A stretch of 64,000 nt of DNA from Desulfurispora thermophila DSM 16022 (GCF_000376385.1 NZ_AQWN01000003.1:236914-300913), one strand, 5' to 3'; shown: positions 17,974 to 26,980, counted from the stretch's first letter. Notes: generated by a model from the letters alone, not told the origin. A program made the numbers and translations.

Positions 17974-17977
17974 TACT

Positions 17978-18991
17978 ATGGCCGCACCAAAAAGGCTGGG
18001 TTTAGCTACGGTAGCTTTTTCCTCGCCCCCGGTGATTATTTCCGCTGCTGCCCTCGCCGGACCCAAAGAAGGGCAGGGACCGCTGGCCAGCTACATGGAT
18101 AAGATAATTCCCGATACCTACTATGGTGAAAAAACCTGGGAAAGAGCCGAGCGCAAAATGCTGGAGGAAGCGCTGCAGCTCGCTCTGACCAAAGCTGGCT
18201 TAAGCCCGGAAAGCATTGATTTCCTGCTGGCCGGCGACTTGCTAAACCAGCTGATCAGTGCCAATTTCACGGCCAGCAAACTGAATATCCCTTTTCTGGG
18301 ATTGTATGGTGCCTGTTCCACCATGTATGAAGCCCTGGCTCTGGGCAGCATGCTGATTGATGGAGGTTTTGCCGAATTTGTCTTAATTGGCGTCTCCAGC
18401 CACTACTGCACTGCCGAGCGACAGTTTCGCTATCCGTTGGAACACGGCAACCAGCGCACCATGACCGCCCAGTGGACTGTTACCGGTGCGGCGGCCTGCA
18501 TACTGGCCAAACAGGGCCAGGGGCCGCGCGTCACCCATGCCACCATTGGCACGGTGATTGACCTCCAGCAATCCGATCCCGCTGACATGGGCTCGGCCAT
18601 GGCTCCGGCTGCCGCCGAGACCATATTACGGCATTTGCTGGATACAGGCCGCCAGCTGAATTACTATGACCTGATTGCCACCGGTGATCTGGGGCGTTAC
18701 GGGCACCAGCTGGTCACTCAGCTCCTGACTGAGGCCGGACACCAGCCGGCAGACCGTTACCGCGACTGCGGCATGCTCATTTTTTCTCCCACCCAGGATG
18801 TGCACGCCGGTGGCAGCGGTTGCGCCTGTTCGGCGGTGGTTACCTGCGGGTATATCTATCAGCAACTGCAGTCCGGAAAGCTGAAGAACTTTTTGGGGCT
18901 GGGGACGGGAGCACTGCTCAGCACCACCTCCACCCAGCAGGGAGAACATATCCCGGCCATCGCCCACGGCGTGGCTATTACTGCCGGTTAG
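17978..18991 (+). CDS. spoVAD: Stage V sporulation protein AD
   Basis: A 337-residue thiolase-fold protein that binds dipicolinic acid on the cytoplasmic face of the spore inner membrane. Family stretches include ALAGPKEGQGPL, FLGLYGACSTMYEALALG, MTAQWTVTGAAACIL and GGSGCACSAVVTCGYI. The Cys in YGACSTM occupies the thiolase active-site position. The ATG follows AGGTGATACT immediately after spoVAC, so translation is likely coupled. Confidence 0.95.
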   Translation: MAAPKRLGLATVAFSSPPVIISAAALAGPKEGQGPLASYMDKIIPDTYYGEKTWERAERKMLEEALQLALTKAGLSPESIDFLLAGDLLNQLISANFTASKLNIPFLGLYGACSTMYEALALGSMLIDGGFAEFVLIGVSSHYCTAERQFRYPLEHGNQRTMTAQWTVTGAAACILAKQGQGPRVTHATIGTVIDLQQSDPADMGSAMAPAAAETILRHLLDTGRQLNYYDLIATGDLGRYGHQLVTQLLTEAGHQPADRYRDCGMLIFSPTQDVHAGGSGCACSAVVTCGYIYQQLQSGKLKNFLGLGTGALLSTTSTQQGEHIPAIAHGVAITAG

Positions 18992-19004
18992 AAGGTGAGA
19001 TTGG

Positions 19005-19367
19005 ATGTTGGTACTACTGATAAAAGCCTTTGTGATTGGCGGTTTGTTCTGTGTGGTCGGGCAGCTCTTGATGGACCTTACCAGTTACAAAATCACGCCG
19101 GCCCATGTGCTGGTGGGTTTTGTTACCGCCGGCGTTATCCTAAGCGCTCTGGGCTGGTACCAACCATTGGTGGATTATGCCGGTGCTGGAGCCACGGTTC
19201 CCCTGACCGGGTTCGGGCACTTGCTTGCTAAAGGTGTGCTGGAGGGAGTGCAGAAAAAAGGGATCATCGGCCTGTTCAGCGGTGGACTGGCCAGCACGGC
19301 CGGCGGGATTACGGCGGCGGTGGTATTTGGCTACCTGACTGCGCTTGCTTTTAAACCAAAGGGGTAA
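19005..19367 (+). CDS. spoVAE: Stage V sporulation protein AE (AEb type)
   Basis: A 120-residue membrane protein related to SpoVAC, with hydrophobic segments and the GAGATVPLTGFGHLLAKG motif equivalent to GAGAVVPITGFANAM of SpoVAC. It completes the core dipicolinate channel set C-D-E. The genes spoVAA, spoVAB and the soluble spoVAEa are absent, giving the short operon seen in many Clostridia. The spoVAF gene follows after 79 bases. Confidence 0.92.
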   Translation: MLVLLIKAFVIGGLFCVVGQLLMDLTSYKITPAHVLVGFVTAGVILSALGWYQPLVDYAGAGATVPLTGFGHLLAKGVLEGVQKKGIIGLFSGGLASTAGGITAAVVFGYLTALAFKPKG

Positions 19368-19446
19368 CCCGGCAACACATCTTTTGTCCACATTGAAAGC
19401 GACTGAATTACGCCTGAAGCAATAACCCAATCCAGGAGTGATTTTA

Positions 19447-20961
19447 TTGGATGACACAAAACATAAAATCCGCATCAGCAAAAAACTGGATGAAAACCTG
19501 GCCTTGTTGCAGGACAGAATGGCCATCAAAGAAAATTTTGATGTAATCCTGCGACAGATGACGGTGGGTCGGGTGAAGATAGCCCTCCTGTTTATTGACG
19601 GGCTAACCAATGATCAGATTGTCACCCTGCTGTTGCGCCACCTGGTCACACTGGAGCAGGAAGACATTACCCTCAACACTTTTGAAAAGCTGTTTGCCGG
19701 GCACATCTCCTACACCGAAGTGGACCGGGCGGAATATCTGGAAGATGTAATCGAAAAGGTGCTGATGGGCCCACAGGCACTGCTTATTGATGGGCAGGAT
19801 CAAGCCATCATCATTGATGCCCGCACCTACCCCGTGCGCAGCCCGGAGGAACCCGACCTGGAAAAGGTGGTGCGCGGCTCCCGGGACGGGTTTGTGGAAA
19901 CATTGGTTTTCAACACGGCTCTTATCCGCCGCCGCCTGCGAGACCCCAATCTGCGCATGGAAATTGTCAGTGTTGGCGAAAGATCGCGCAGCGATGTGGT
20001 GGTCTGTTACTTAAAGGATGTGGCCAACCCCGATCTGGTACGGGAGATCAAAGAGCGACTCCAGCAGGTACAAATTGACGGCATGCCCATGGCGGAAAAA
20101 ACTCTGGAAGAACTGATTTCCCCCGGCTCACACTGGAATCCCTACCCCCGGGTGCGCTATACGGAACGCCCCGATGTGGCGGCTGAACATTTGCTGGAAG
20201 GACACGTTTTATTGCTCGTGGACACCTCCCCCAGTGTGATGATCACTCCGGTTACCTTCTGGCATCATCTGCACCACGCCGAAGAATACCGGCAAAATCC
20301 CACTATTGGTGTATATCTGCGCTGGGTAAGGTTTATCGGTGTGCTTGTCTCGGTCTTTTTGCTACCTCTCTGGCTGCTGGCCGTCCTGCAGCCCGAGATC
20401 CTGCCGCCAGCACTGAAATTTATCGGTCCCAATAAGATTGGCAATGTACCCATTGTGGTTCAGTTTTTAATCGCCGAAATTGCCATTGATATGGTGCGCC
20501 TGGCCACTATCCACACTCCCAGTTCGCTGGCCACGGCCACCGGTTTAATCGCCGCATTGTTGATAGGTCAGATCGCCACTACAGTGGGCCTCTTTTCACC
20601 CGAAGTGATCATGTATGCGGCTACTGCCACCGTGGGTACATTTATGACCCCCAGCTATGAACTGAGCTTTGCCAACCGGTTGGCCCGTTTATTCCTGCTC
20701 TTTATGGTGGCAGCCTTCAGGTTGCCCGGCTTGATTATCGGCTTTATTCTCCTATTAGTCTACCTGACCACCACAAGGTCCTTTGGCGTTCCTTATTTGT
20801 GGCCGCTCATCCCGTTTAACTGGACGGCGCTGAAAACCATTCTAATTCGCACACCGGTAGCCATGCACAACACCCGGCCCAGCATTTTAAAACCGCTTCA
20901 ACCCGTCCGGCAGGCTGTACCGGTACCCGCCCGCAAGCCCGGGTCAAAGCGCTCCCGTTAG
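19447..20961 (+). CDS. spoVAF: Spore germination protein SpoVAF (GerA family)
   Basis: The protein has about 504 residues. A soluble N-terminal GerA-A-type domain (about 1-285, with LLIDGQDQAIIIDARTYP and VRGSRDGFVETLVFN) precedes four or five membrane segments (about 290-455) including the family stretch VRLATIHTPSSLATATGLIA. A basic tail ends the protein. SpoVAF resembles the A subunit of germinant receptors and works with the spoVA channel. TTG 19447 is chosen because AGGAG lies 8 bases before it; GTG 19438 overlaps that site. A strong hairpin follows. Confidence 0.92.
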   Translation: MDDTKHKIRISKKLDENLALLQDRMAIKENFDVILRQMTVGRVKIALLFIDGLTNDQIVTLLLRHLVTLEQEDITLNTFEKLFAGHISYTEVDRAEYLEDVIEKVLMGPQALLIDGQDQAIIIDARTYPVRSPEEPDLEKVVRGSRDGFVETLVFNTALIRRRLRDPNLRMEIVSVGERSRSDVVVCYLKDVANPDLVREIKERLQQVQIDGMPMAEKTLEELISPGSHWNPYPRVRYTERPDVAAEHLLEGHVLLLVDTSPSVMITPVTFWHHLHHAEEYRQNPTIGVYLRWVRFIGVLVSVFLLPLWLLAVLQPEILPPALKFIGPNKIGNVPIVVQFLIAEIAIDMVRLATIHTPSSLATATGLIAALLIGQIATTVGLFSPEVIMYAATATVGTFMTPSYELSFANRLARLFLLFMVAAFRLPGLIIGFILLLVYLTTTRSFGVPYLWPLIPFNWTALKTILIRTPVAMHNTRPSILKPLQPVRQAVPVPARKPGSKRSR

Positions 20962-21008
20962 GACGAATACCCGAGCACTGCCCAATACTACTCCGCGGTG
21001 CTACGTAT

Positions 21009-21053
21009 AACCTCCCTCTGAAGTGGTCAATAATACAGGGGGAGGTTTTATTG
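21009..21053 (+). terminator. 12-bp hairpin whose 3' arm carries the next gene's ribosome binding site
   Basis: AACCTCCCTCTG pairs with CAGGGGGAGGTT (one G-T pair), followed by TTATTG. It can terminate the spoVA transcript. The 3' arm contains GGGGGAGG, the ribosome binding site of the gene starting at 21057. Confidence 0.7.
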
Positions 21054-21056
21054 TTT

Positions 21057-22094
21057 ATGAGCGTAAAAGTGGGCATACCCCGGGCACTTCTTTACTATCA
21101 TTACTACCCGCAGTGGTATACTTTTTTTGACCAACTGCAGGTCACAGTTGTAGTCTCTCCCCCTACAAACAAACACATCCTGGAGCAGGGCATTGCTTAC
21201 TGTCTTGATGAAGCCTGCCTGCCTGTCAAAGTAGCTTTCGGTCACCTGGCTCAGCTGGCCGACCAGGTAGACTTTATTTTTTTGCCCCGTTTGGTCAGTG
21301 TCTTTCCGCGGGAGTACATCTGTCCCAAATTTCTGGGACTGCCGGAAATGGTGCGGCACAGTGGTTTGCCCCTGCCGCCCCTGCTGGTGCCTGCTATAAA
21401 CACCTACCGGCGGCAAAGTGATCTCATGGCTGCCTTCCAGCAACTGGGAAACACTCTGGGCCGGCCGGACGGACAGGTTCGGAAAGCCGCCCGGTTAGCT
21501 CAGCAGGTGCAGCAGGAATACGAAAAGCTGCTCCTGGCCGGTTGGCTACCCGAGCAGGCCAGCAGGCTATTGCTTGGCCGGCAAGCACAGGAGCAGCAGG
21601 TGCGACTCGCAACCGAACTAAGCCCGTCCTCTCCGCCAGAAGCACCGGAGCAGGGCAAGGGTAGAATAGCCATCATCGGTCACCCCTATCTGGTTTATGA
21701 CAGCTACCTGAATATGAATTTATTGCAAAAATTAACCCGGCGCCAGTGGCCGGTGGCCGTTGTGGAACAGGTGAGCAGTACAGAAATACAAAAGCAGACC
21801 GCCCGCCTGCCTAAAAAAATCTTCTGGACACTGGGCCGGTTGCTGATTGGGGCAGGTTACCATTTTCTCAGCGCACCCCATGTAGCAGGCCTGATCCACC
21901 TTTCCTCCTTTGCCTGTGGTCCCGATGCGCTGATCGGCGAGCTGATTGCCAGCCAGGCCCGTAACTGTCCGGGAAAACCTTTCATGAACATTGTTATCGA
22001 CGAGCACAGCGGGGAGGCAGGTTTGCTCACCAGACTGGAAGCATTTTTAGACATGGTGACCATAGCCGGCGGCAGGGCCGGCGCCAGCGCCTGA
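21057..22094 (+). CDS. Acyl-CoA dehydratase activase-related protein (DUF2229), first copy
   Basis: The protein has about 345 residues. It begins with the family signature KVGIPRALLYYHYYPQW and contains YCLDEACLPVK, EYICPKFLG, and a C-terminal half with IGHPYLVYD, LIHLSSFACGPDAL and VIDEHSGEAGLLTRLEAF. Conserved Cys residues in these motifs suggest a metal site. DUF2229 proteins occur next to or fused with BadF-type ATPases that activate 2-hydroxyacyl-CoA dehydratases and related enzymes. Here it is the first of three adjacent genes that together resemble the very large fused activases. The substrate enzyme is not in the window. TTG 21051 is an alternative start. Confidence 0.8.
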   Translation: MSVKVGIPRALLYYHYYPQWYTFFDQLQVTVVVSPPTNKHILEQGIAYCLDEACLPVKVAFGHLAQLADQVDFIFLPRLVSVFPREYICPKFLGLPEMVRHSGLPLPPLLVPAINTYRRQSDLMAAFQQLGNTLGRPDGQVRKAARLAQQVQQEYEKLLLAGWLPEQASRLLLGRQAQEQQVRLATELSPSSPPEAPEQGKGRIAIIGHPYLVYDSYLNMNLLQKLTRRQWPVAVVEQVSSTEIQKQTARLPKKIFWTLGRLLIGAGYHFLSAPHVAGLIHLSSFACGPDALIGELIASQARNCPGKPFMNIVIDEHSGEAGLLTRLEAFLDMVTIAGGRAGASA

Positions 22095-22118
22095 ACATGC
22101 ATAAGGAGGCGAAACAAA

Positions 22119-23213
22119 ATGCGGGTTACTTTTCCGCACATGGGCAATCTGTGGATCAGCCTGAAAGCCATGCTCACCTATCTGGGTGTGCAGGTGATAG
22201 TTCCGCCACCCTGTAATAAACAGGCCCTGCAGGCGGGTGCCAAGTGGGCTCCCGAATTTGCCTGTTTACCCTTGAAACTAAACCTGGGCAATTTCATCCA
22301 GGCCCGGGAAATGGGAGCGGATACCATTGTAATGGCCGGCGGGTGTGGTCCGTGCCGCTTTGGCTACTATGCCCAGGTGGAACACGTTATTCTGCACGAC
22401 CTGGGCTACAATTACCAGCTGGTGGTCATGGAGCCGCCGGAAAAACATATCGGGGAACTTTTACAGAGAATAAAGTACATTACGGGTCAGAATTCCTGGT
22501 GGCAGGTGATGCAGGGCATCCGTTTTGGCTTTCGCAAAGCCTGCCTGGTGGATCAGCTGGAAAAAAGGGCCTTTTATCTGCGCCCGCGGGAAAAACGCAG
22601 CGGGTCAACTGATAAAGCCCTGCAGGAAGCCCTGGCCACGGTAGATGCGGCCAGCAATTGGCGGGAACTGGAGCAGGCCAAACACCAGGCCATGCAGCGT
22701 TTGGATGAAGTAAAAACCGTGCAACGCCCGGTTCTGCGGGTGGCATTAATCGGGGAAATCTATACCTTGCTGGAACCCTTTGCCAATCTGGAGCTGGAAA
22801 AAAGGCTGGGGGAAATGGGCGTGGAGGTGGACCGTTCCATCTACCTCTCCGAATGGATCAACGACCACCTCTTTTTAGGTCTGGTACGCGGCATGCGCAG
22901 CAGCAAAGCCTTTAGCCAGGCGGCCGCTCCCTACCTGGCTCACTTTGTGGGTGGACACGGTCAGGAGAGTGTGGGCAGCGCTGTCTACTACGCCCGGCAG
23001 GGTTATGATGGAGCTATCCACGTTTTACCATTTACCTGCATGCCGGAGATAGTGGCCATGGGTATACTGCCCCGGGTCAGCCAGGGCACCGGCTTGCCGG
23101 TGATGAGCTTGATCGTGGATGAACACTCGGGAGCGGCCGGTGTGCAGACCCGTCTGGAGGCATTTGTAGATTTGCTGGCCAGACAAAAAAGACATAAAGG
23201 AGCGTTTGCCTAG
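22119..23213 (+). CDS. Acyl-CoA dehydratase activase-related protein (DUF2229), second copy
   Basis: A 364-residue paralogue of the preceding protein. It begins TFPHMGNLWISLKAML and has PEFACLPLKLNLGN, the Cys-rich MAGGCGPCRFGYYAQV, an inner helical linker (about 150-205), IGEIYTLLEPFANLELE, and HVLPFTCMPEIVAMGIL with VDEHSGAAGVQTRLEAF at the end. The shared EHSG and TRLEAF motifs show common descent with 21057-22094. ATG with AAGGAGGCG upstream. The end abuts the BadF gene with no gap, so the three genes are very probably co-translated. Confidence 0.82.
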   Translation: MRVTFPHMGNLWISLKAMLTYLGVQVIVPPPCNKQALQAGAKWAPEFACLPLKLNLGNFIQAREMGADTIVMAGGCGPCRFGYYAQVEHVILHDLGYNYQLVVMEPPEKHIGELLQRIKYITGQNSWWQVMQGIRFGFRKACLVDQLEKRAFYLRPREKRSGSTDKALQEALATVDAASNWRELEQAKHQAMQRLDEVKTVQRPVLRVALIGEIYTLLEPFANLELEKRLGEMGVEVDRSIYLSEWINDHLFLGLVRGMRSSKAFSQAAAPYLAHFVGGHGQESVGSAVYYARQGYDGAIHVLPFTCMPEIVAMGILPRVSQGTGLPVMSLIVDEHSGAAGVQTRLEAFVDLLARQKRHKGAFA

Positions 23214-24203
23214 ATGAAAGGTTTTCTGGGGATTGATGTGGGTTCTGTGAGCACCAACCTGGTTTTTCTGGATGATGACCGGGTTGTACAGCATGTGTTG
23301 TACCTGCGCACACAGGGACGCCCCCTGCAGACCCTGCAGGAAGGGCTGAAGAAGCTGTCTCGCCTGCTTCCACCCAAAACTGTTGTACGGGGCGTGGGGA
23401 CCACGGGCAGTGGACGGCACCTGGCCGGCGTAATGGTGGGGGCCGATGTGATAAAAAATGAGATTACCACCCATGCTGTGGCGGCCAGCGCCGCCGTGCC
23501 CGGTGTGCAGACCGTGCTGGAAATTGGCGGCCAGGATTCCAAGCTGATTATTTTGCGCCACGGGCTGGTGGTGGACTTCGCCATGAATACGGTCTGCGCA
23601 GCTGGCACGGGATCTTTCCTGGACCAGCAGGCCGCCCGGCTCAACCTACCGGTGGACCAGTTTGGCGAGCTGGCCTTAAGTGCCACTTCACCCGTGCGCA
23701 TTGCTGGACGCTGCGCCGTATTTGCCGAATCCGACATGATCCACAAGCAGCAAATGGGTCACAGCCTGTCCGATATTGTGGCCGGCCTATGCCGGGCACT
23801 GGTGCGCAATTATCTGAACAACGTGGCCAAGGGGAAACCGCTGCTGCCCCCCATAGTCTTTCAGGGCGGTGTGGCGGCCAATGCGGGCATGCGGCAGGCA
23901 TTTGCCGAGATACTGGGTCAGGAAATCATCGTACCGCCCAACTATCACGTCATGGGCGCGGTAGGAGCAGCTCTGCTGGCGGCGGAACACGCTTTAAGCG
24001 GTGTGCCCAGCCGGTTTAAAGGGTTCAAAGTGGCCCAGCACAGTTTCGCCACCGGCGGATTTTCCTGTCACGGTTGCCCGAATAATTGCGAAATAGTGGA
24101 AATCAGGGAGGAAGGGCAGATCATCGCCCGCTGGGGAGATCGCTGCGGCAAATGGTCGCAGGAACTGGACAGCGGATGTGGTGAAGTGGAAAAAATCAGC
24201 TGA
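23214..24203 (+). CDS. BadF/BadG/BcrA/BcrD-type ATPase (dehydratase activator)
   Basis: A 329-residue ASKHA-fold ATPase. It has the phosphate-1 motif FLGIDVGSVSTNLV, IGGQDSKLI, the cluster ligands Cys in NTVCAAGTGSFLDQQA and Cys in AGRCAVFAESDMI, and FQGGVAANAGMRQA with the adenosine motif near the end. In known homologues (HgdC-type) a homodimer-bridging [4Fe-4S] cluster passes a high-energy electron to the dehydratase upon ATP hydrolysis. An unusual C-terminal extension carries CHGCPNNCE and a further Cys in GDRCGKW, suggesting another cluster. A terminator follows directly. Confidence 0.88.
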   Translation: MKGFLGIDVGSVSTNLVFLDDDRVVQHVLYLRTQGRPLQTLQEGLKKLSRLLPPKTVVRGVGTTGSGRHLAGVMVGADVIKNEITTHAVAASAAVPGVQTVLEIGGQDSKLIILRHGLVVDFAMNTVCAAGTGSFLDQQAARLNLPVDQFGELALSATSPVRIAGRCAVFAESDMIHKQQMGHSLSDIVAGLCRALVRNYLNNVAKGKPLLPPIVFQGGVAANAGMRQAFAEILGQEIIVPPNYHVMGAVGAALLAAEHALSGVPSRFKGFKVAQHSFATGGFSCHGCPNNCEIVEIREEGQIIARWGDRCGKWSQELDSGCGEVEKIS

Positions 24204-24226
24204 TTGAGTCAGCTGATTTTTTTTTT
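24192..24226 (+). terminator. Rho-independent terminator after activase genes
   Basis: AAAATCAGCTGA pairs with TCAGCTGATTTT, loop TTGAG, followed by a run of ten T. The stop codon lies inside the stem. Confidence 0.9.
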
Positions 24227-24326
24227 AGGTGAAAGGAAAACAGTTTTAGAAAAAGAATTATAAGATTATTGCTCTTTTAGAGGTTATCATTTTCCATTCT
24301 CGAACAGGAAAGGCTATGATCCAGAA

Positions 24327-25070
24327 ATGTACATTTTGCAGAATATCAGTAATATGATTACCGACCTGGTGCACAACAGCCCGTATAAACTGTATCGCAC
24401 CCCGCTGGTCGGCGCTGCTTCCGCAGCCGACCCCCTCTTTGCACAGCTCAAGAACCTGGTGGGCCCCGGGCACCTGGTGCCTGAGGACATCCTGCCCGGT
24501 GCACGCAGTGTGGTGGCTTTTTTTGTTCCCTTTCGCAGGGAGGTCGTCCTGGAGAACAAGAACCACCCCTACGTAGCGCGCAGCTGGGCAGAAGCCTACA
24601 TTGTCACCAACCAGCTGATTGAAGATATATGCGGCATGCTGGCTGCTCACCTGGCCACCTATGGCATCCGTGCCGCCTGGCAAAAACCGACCCATAATTT
24701 CGACCCGGCCAAGCTGGTCTCCTTCTGGTCCCACAAACATGTGGCCTATATCTGCGGCCTGGGCAGTTTTGGCCTGCACCACATGCTGATCACCAGCGCC
24801 GGCTGCGCCGGACGTCTGGGCAGTATCATCCTGGACACCAACCTGCCGGTCTCCCCCCGCCCTGGGCATGAGTACTGCCTGTACAAAAGAAAAGGCAGCT
24901 GTTTGGTCTGTGTCAAGTACTGCCCGACCGGAGCGCTGACAGCAAATGGGCTGGACAAAAAACGCTGCTACGCCCATTTATTGGAAGTGGATGCGCATTA
25001 TCAAGACCTGAGTCTCTGTGATGTCTGCGGCAAATGCGCCACCGGGCCCTGTGCCTTTAACATTCCTTGA
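24327..25070 (+). CDS. QueG-like 4Fe-4S protein (epoxyqueuosine reductase-related)
   Basis: A 247-residue protein. The N-terminal part has ILPGARSVVAFFVPF and ICGLGSFGLHHMLIT, typical of the epoxyqueuosine reductase superfamily. The C-terminal third has CLVCVKYCPTGAL and CDVCGKCATGPCAF, providing Cys for one or two [4Fe-4S] clusters. It is shorter than true QueG and lacks the C-terminal HEAT-like part, so it more likely belongs to the anaerobe-type 'epoxyqueuosine reductase-like' proteins of unknown function. The upstream spacer shows only a modest AGGAAAGG site. It stands alone between a terminator and an HD-GYP remnant. Confidence 0.7.
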   Translation: MYILQNISNMITDLVHNSPYKLYRTPLVGAASAADPLFAQLKNLVGPGHLVPEDILPGARSVVAFFVPFRREVVLENKNHPYVARSWAEAYIVTNQLIEDICGMLAAHLATYGIRAAWQKPTHNFDPAKLVSFWSHKHVAYICGLGSFGLHHMLITSAGCAGRLGSIILDTNLPVSPRPGHEYCLYKRKGSCLVCVKYCPTGALTANGLDKKRCYAHLLEVDAHYQDLSLCDVCGKCATGPCAFNIP

Positions 25071-25087
25071 TCCATTGGTGCGGGTAC

Positions 25088-25500
25088 TCAACCCAAATTA
25101 ATTTCGCGAATAGTCTTTTTTGAACAAAACCTTACGATCTCTTCAATAAAAAAAACATTCACTATCTGTGGATCAAACTGGCTGCCTGCACATTTTTTAA
25201 TTCAATTATGGCTTCCTCAAAGCTTATTCCTTTTCCTGTATGACCTGTCTGTTGTCATCGCATCAAAGCTATCGGCAACCGCTATAATCCTCGCGCCAAG
25301 CGGGATGGATTCCCTGTTCAGCCCTGCGGGGTAACCGGTTCCGTCATAACGCTCGTGGTGGTAAAGAATGCTGGGGATCAGTCTATGCAAAACTCTATAT
25401 TCAGAGATAATGTCCGCTCCTAATACCGGGTGTTGTTTTATAACATCCCACCCTTTTTTTGTTAAATATTGACTGAGCAAAAGCAATTCATTAAAATTAG
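25088..25500 (-). pseudogene. Truncated, frameshifted HD-GYP domain remnant
   Basis: Read on the reverse strand, a stretch from about 25490 to 25217 encodes the C-terminal half of an HD-GYP phosphodiesterase (GWDVIKQHPVLGADII, YHHERYDGTGYPAGL, GARIIAVADSFDAMTTDRSY). The frame stops prematurely, but the expected continuation is found in other frames: SFEEAIIELKN, then AGSQFDPQIVNVF ending at TCA 25088-25090. The N-terminal half with the HD dyad is missing. The piece sits between a QueG-like gene and trpB2, and the AT content is higher than its neighbours. It is a decayed c-di-GMP (or related) hydrolase gene. Confidence 0.78.
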
Positions 25501-25551
25501 CCTATGTTGAATACTACAGATAATTCCCAGCAGAGAGGAGAATCAGCCGAG

Positions 25552-26907
25552 ATGAGTGAGAGAAAAATTCTGCTCACCGAAAAAGAAATGCCTAAGGCCT
25601 GGTACAACATCCAGGCCGACCTGCCGGAGCTACCACCACCTCCGCTCAGCCCTGTCACACTTCAGCCGGTTACACCGGAAGAACTGTCGGCCATCTTCCC
25701 GCCCGATTTGATCGCCCAGGAAGTTAGCACAGAGCGCTGGATTGAGATCCCGGAAGAAGTGCAGGAAATATATAAAATCTGGCGGCCTTCACCCCTCTAC
25801 CGGGCCAAGAAACTGGAGCAGGTGCTGGATACCCCGGCCAAGATCTTCTTCAAATACGAAGGAGTTAGTCCGGCCGGTAGCCATAAGCTCAACACCTCCG
25901 TGCCGCAGGCTTATTACAACAAGAAAGCCGGCATTAAGCGGCTGGCCACGGAAACAGGCGCCGGGCAGTGGGGCATTGCCTTATCCCAGGCCTGTACCTT
26001 TTTTGGCCTGGAATGCACTGTTTACATGGTGAAAGTGAGCTATAATCAGAAACCTTACCGGCGCTCCCTGATGGAGATTTTCGGTTCCACCGTGATCGCC
26101 TCGCCCAGCGAGCACACCGCTGCGGGTCGCCGCATCCTGGAACAGGATCCATCCTCGCCAGGCAGTCTGGGGATTGCCATCAGCGAGGCCGTGGAAGACG
26201 CGGCCGGCCGTGCGGATACCAACTACGCTCTGGGCAGTGTGCTCAACCACGTTTGCCTGCACCAGACCGTGATCGGACTGGAAGCAAAGGCCCAGATGGC
26301 CAAAGCAGGGTATTACCCCGATGTGGTCATTGGCTGTTGCGGCGGAGGGAGCAACTTTGCCGGTCTGGCTTTCCCCTTTGCCTATGACAAGCTGGTCAAC
26401 AACGCCCGGGTCAGGCTGCTGGCGGTAGAACCGATTTCCTGCCCCACCCTGACCAGGGGCAAGTACGCCTATGACTTCGGCGATGTGGCCGGTCTGGCCC
26501 CAATCGTGCAAATGTATACTTTGGGCGCCAATTTCATGCCGCCGGGTATCCACGCCGGCGGGTTGCGCTACCATGGCGACTCCCCGCTGGTCAGCCTGCT
26601 GGTGAACAAGGGTCTGGCCGAAGCTAAAGCTTTGGGCCAGACGGCAATCTTCCAGGGTGCAACCCTTTTTGCCCGCTGTGAGGGCATTTTGCCGGCGCCC
26701 GAGTCGGCCCACGCCGTTCAGGCTGCCATTGAAGAAGCACTGGCGGCCCGGGAAGCGGGCGAAAGCCGGGTTATTCTCTTTAACATGAGCGGGCACGGAT
26801 TGTTGGACCTGCCATCCTATGACCTTTTCATGGCCGGCAAACTGGAAGATTACCCGCTGCCCGAGGAAGATCTGCAGCAGGCCCTGACCATGTTGCCCAA
26901 GGTGTAA
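25552..26907 (+). CDS. trpB2: Tryptophan synthase beta chain, TrpB2 type
   Basis: The protein has about 451 residues. TrpB2 is the stand-alone form of the PLP enzyme that joins indole and serine. The PLP lysine is in [13 protein letters not shown], and the phosphate-binding loop is [11 protein letters not shown]. The N-terminal extension with [20 protein letters not shown] is typical of TrpB2 and absent from TrpB1. ATG 25552 has GAGGAG upstream; ATG 25504 has no site. A separate operonic TrpB1 exists at 43787-44983, so this copy may salvage indole or catalyse a side reaction. It is not preceded by a tryptophan-type leader. Confidence 0.93.
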   Translation: MSERKILLTEKEMPKAWYNIQADLPELPPPPLSPVTLQPVTPEELSAIFPPDLIAQEVSTERWIEIPEEVQEIYKIWRPSPLYRAKKLEQVLDTPAKIFFKYEGVSPAGSHKLNTSVPQAYYNKKAGIKRLATETGAGQWGIALSQACTFFGLECTVYMVKVSYNQKPYRRSLMEIFGSTVIASPSEHTAAGRRILEQDPSSPGSLGIAISEAVEDAAGRADTNYALGSVLNHVCLHQTVIGLEAKAQMAKAGYYPDVVIGCCGGGSNFAGLAFPFAYDKLVNNARVRLLAVEPISCPTLTRGKYAYDFGDVAGLAPIVQMYTLGANFMPPGIHAGGLRYHGDSPLVSLLVNKGLAEAKALGQTAIFQGATLFARCEGILPAPESAHAVQAAIEEALAAREAGESRVILFNMSGHGLLDLPSYDLFMAGKLEDYPLPEEDLQQALTMLPKV

Positions 26908-26909
26908 TG

Positions 26910-26939
26910 TTGACACTTTGACATACCACATGTTAAAAT
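26910..26939 (+). promoter_or_regulatory. Sigma-A-type promoter for the lysine riboswitch and lysA
   Basis: TTGACA (26910-26915), an 18-base spacer, TAAAAT (26934-26939). A perfect -35 and a 5/6 -10 lie just ahead of the riboswitch, so transcription should begin near 26946. Confidence 0.75.
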
Positions 26940-26980
26940 TATGGCGAATTGCATAGAGGTGTACCTCATCTCCGCAGGGG

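Noticed and set aside
25981..26931. A 316-codon reverse-strand open frame opposite trpB2
   Set aside because: It mirrors a highly conserved gene, with no start signal and no recognisable domain.
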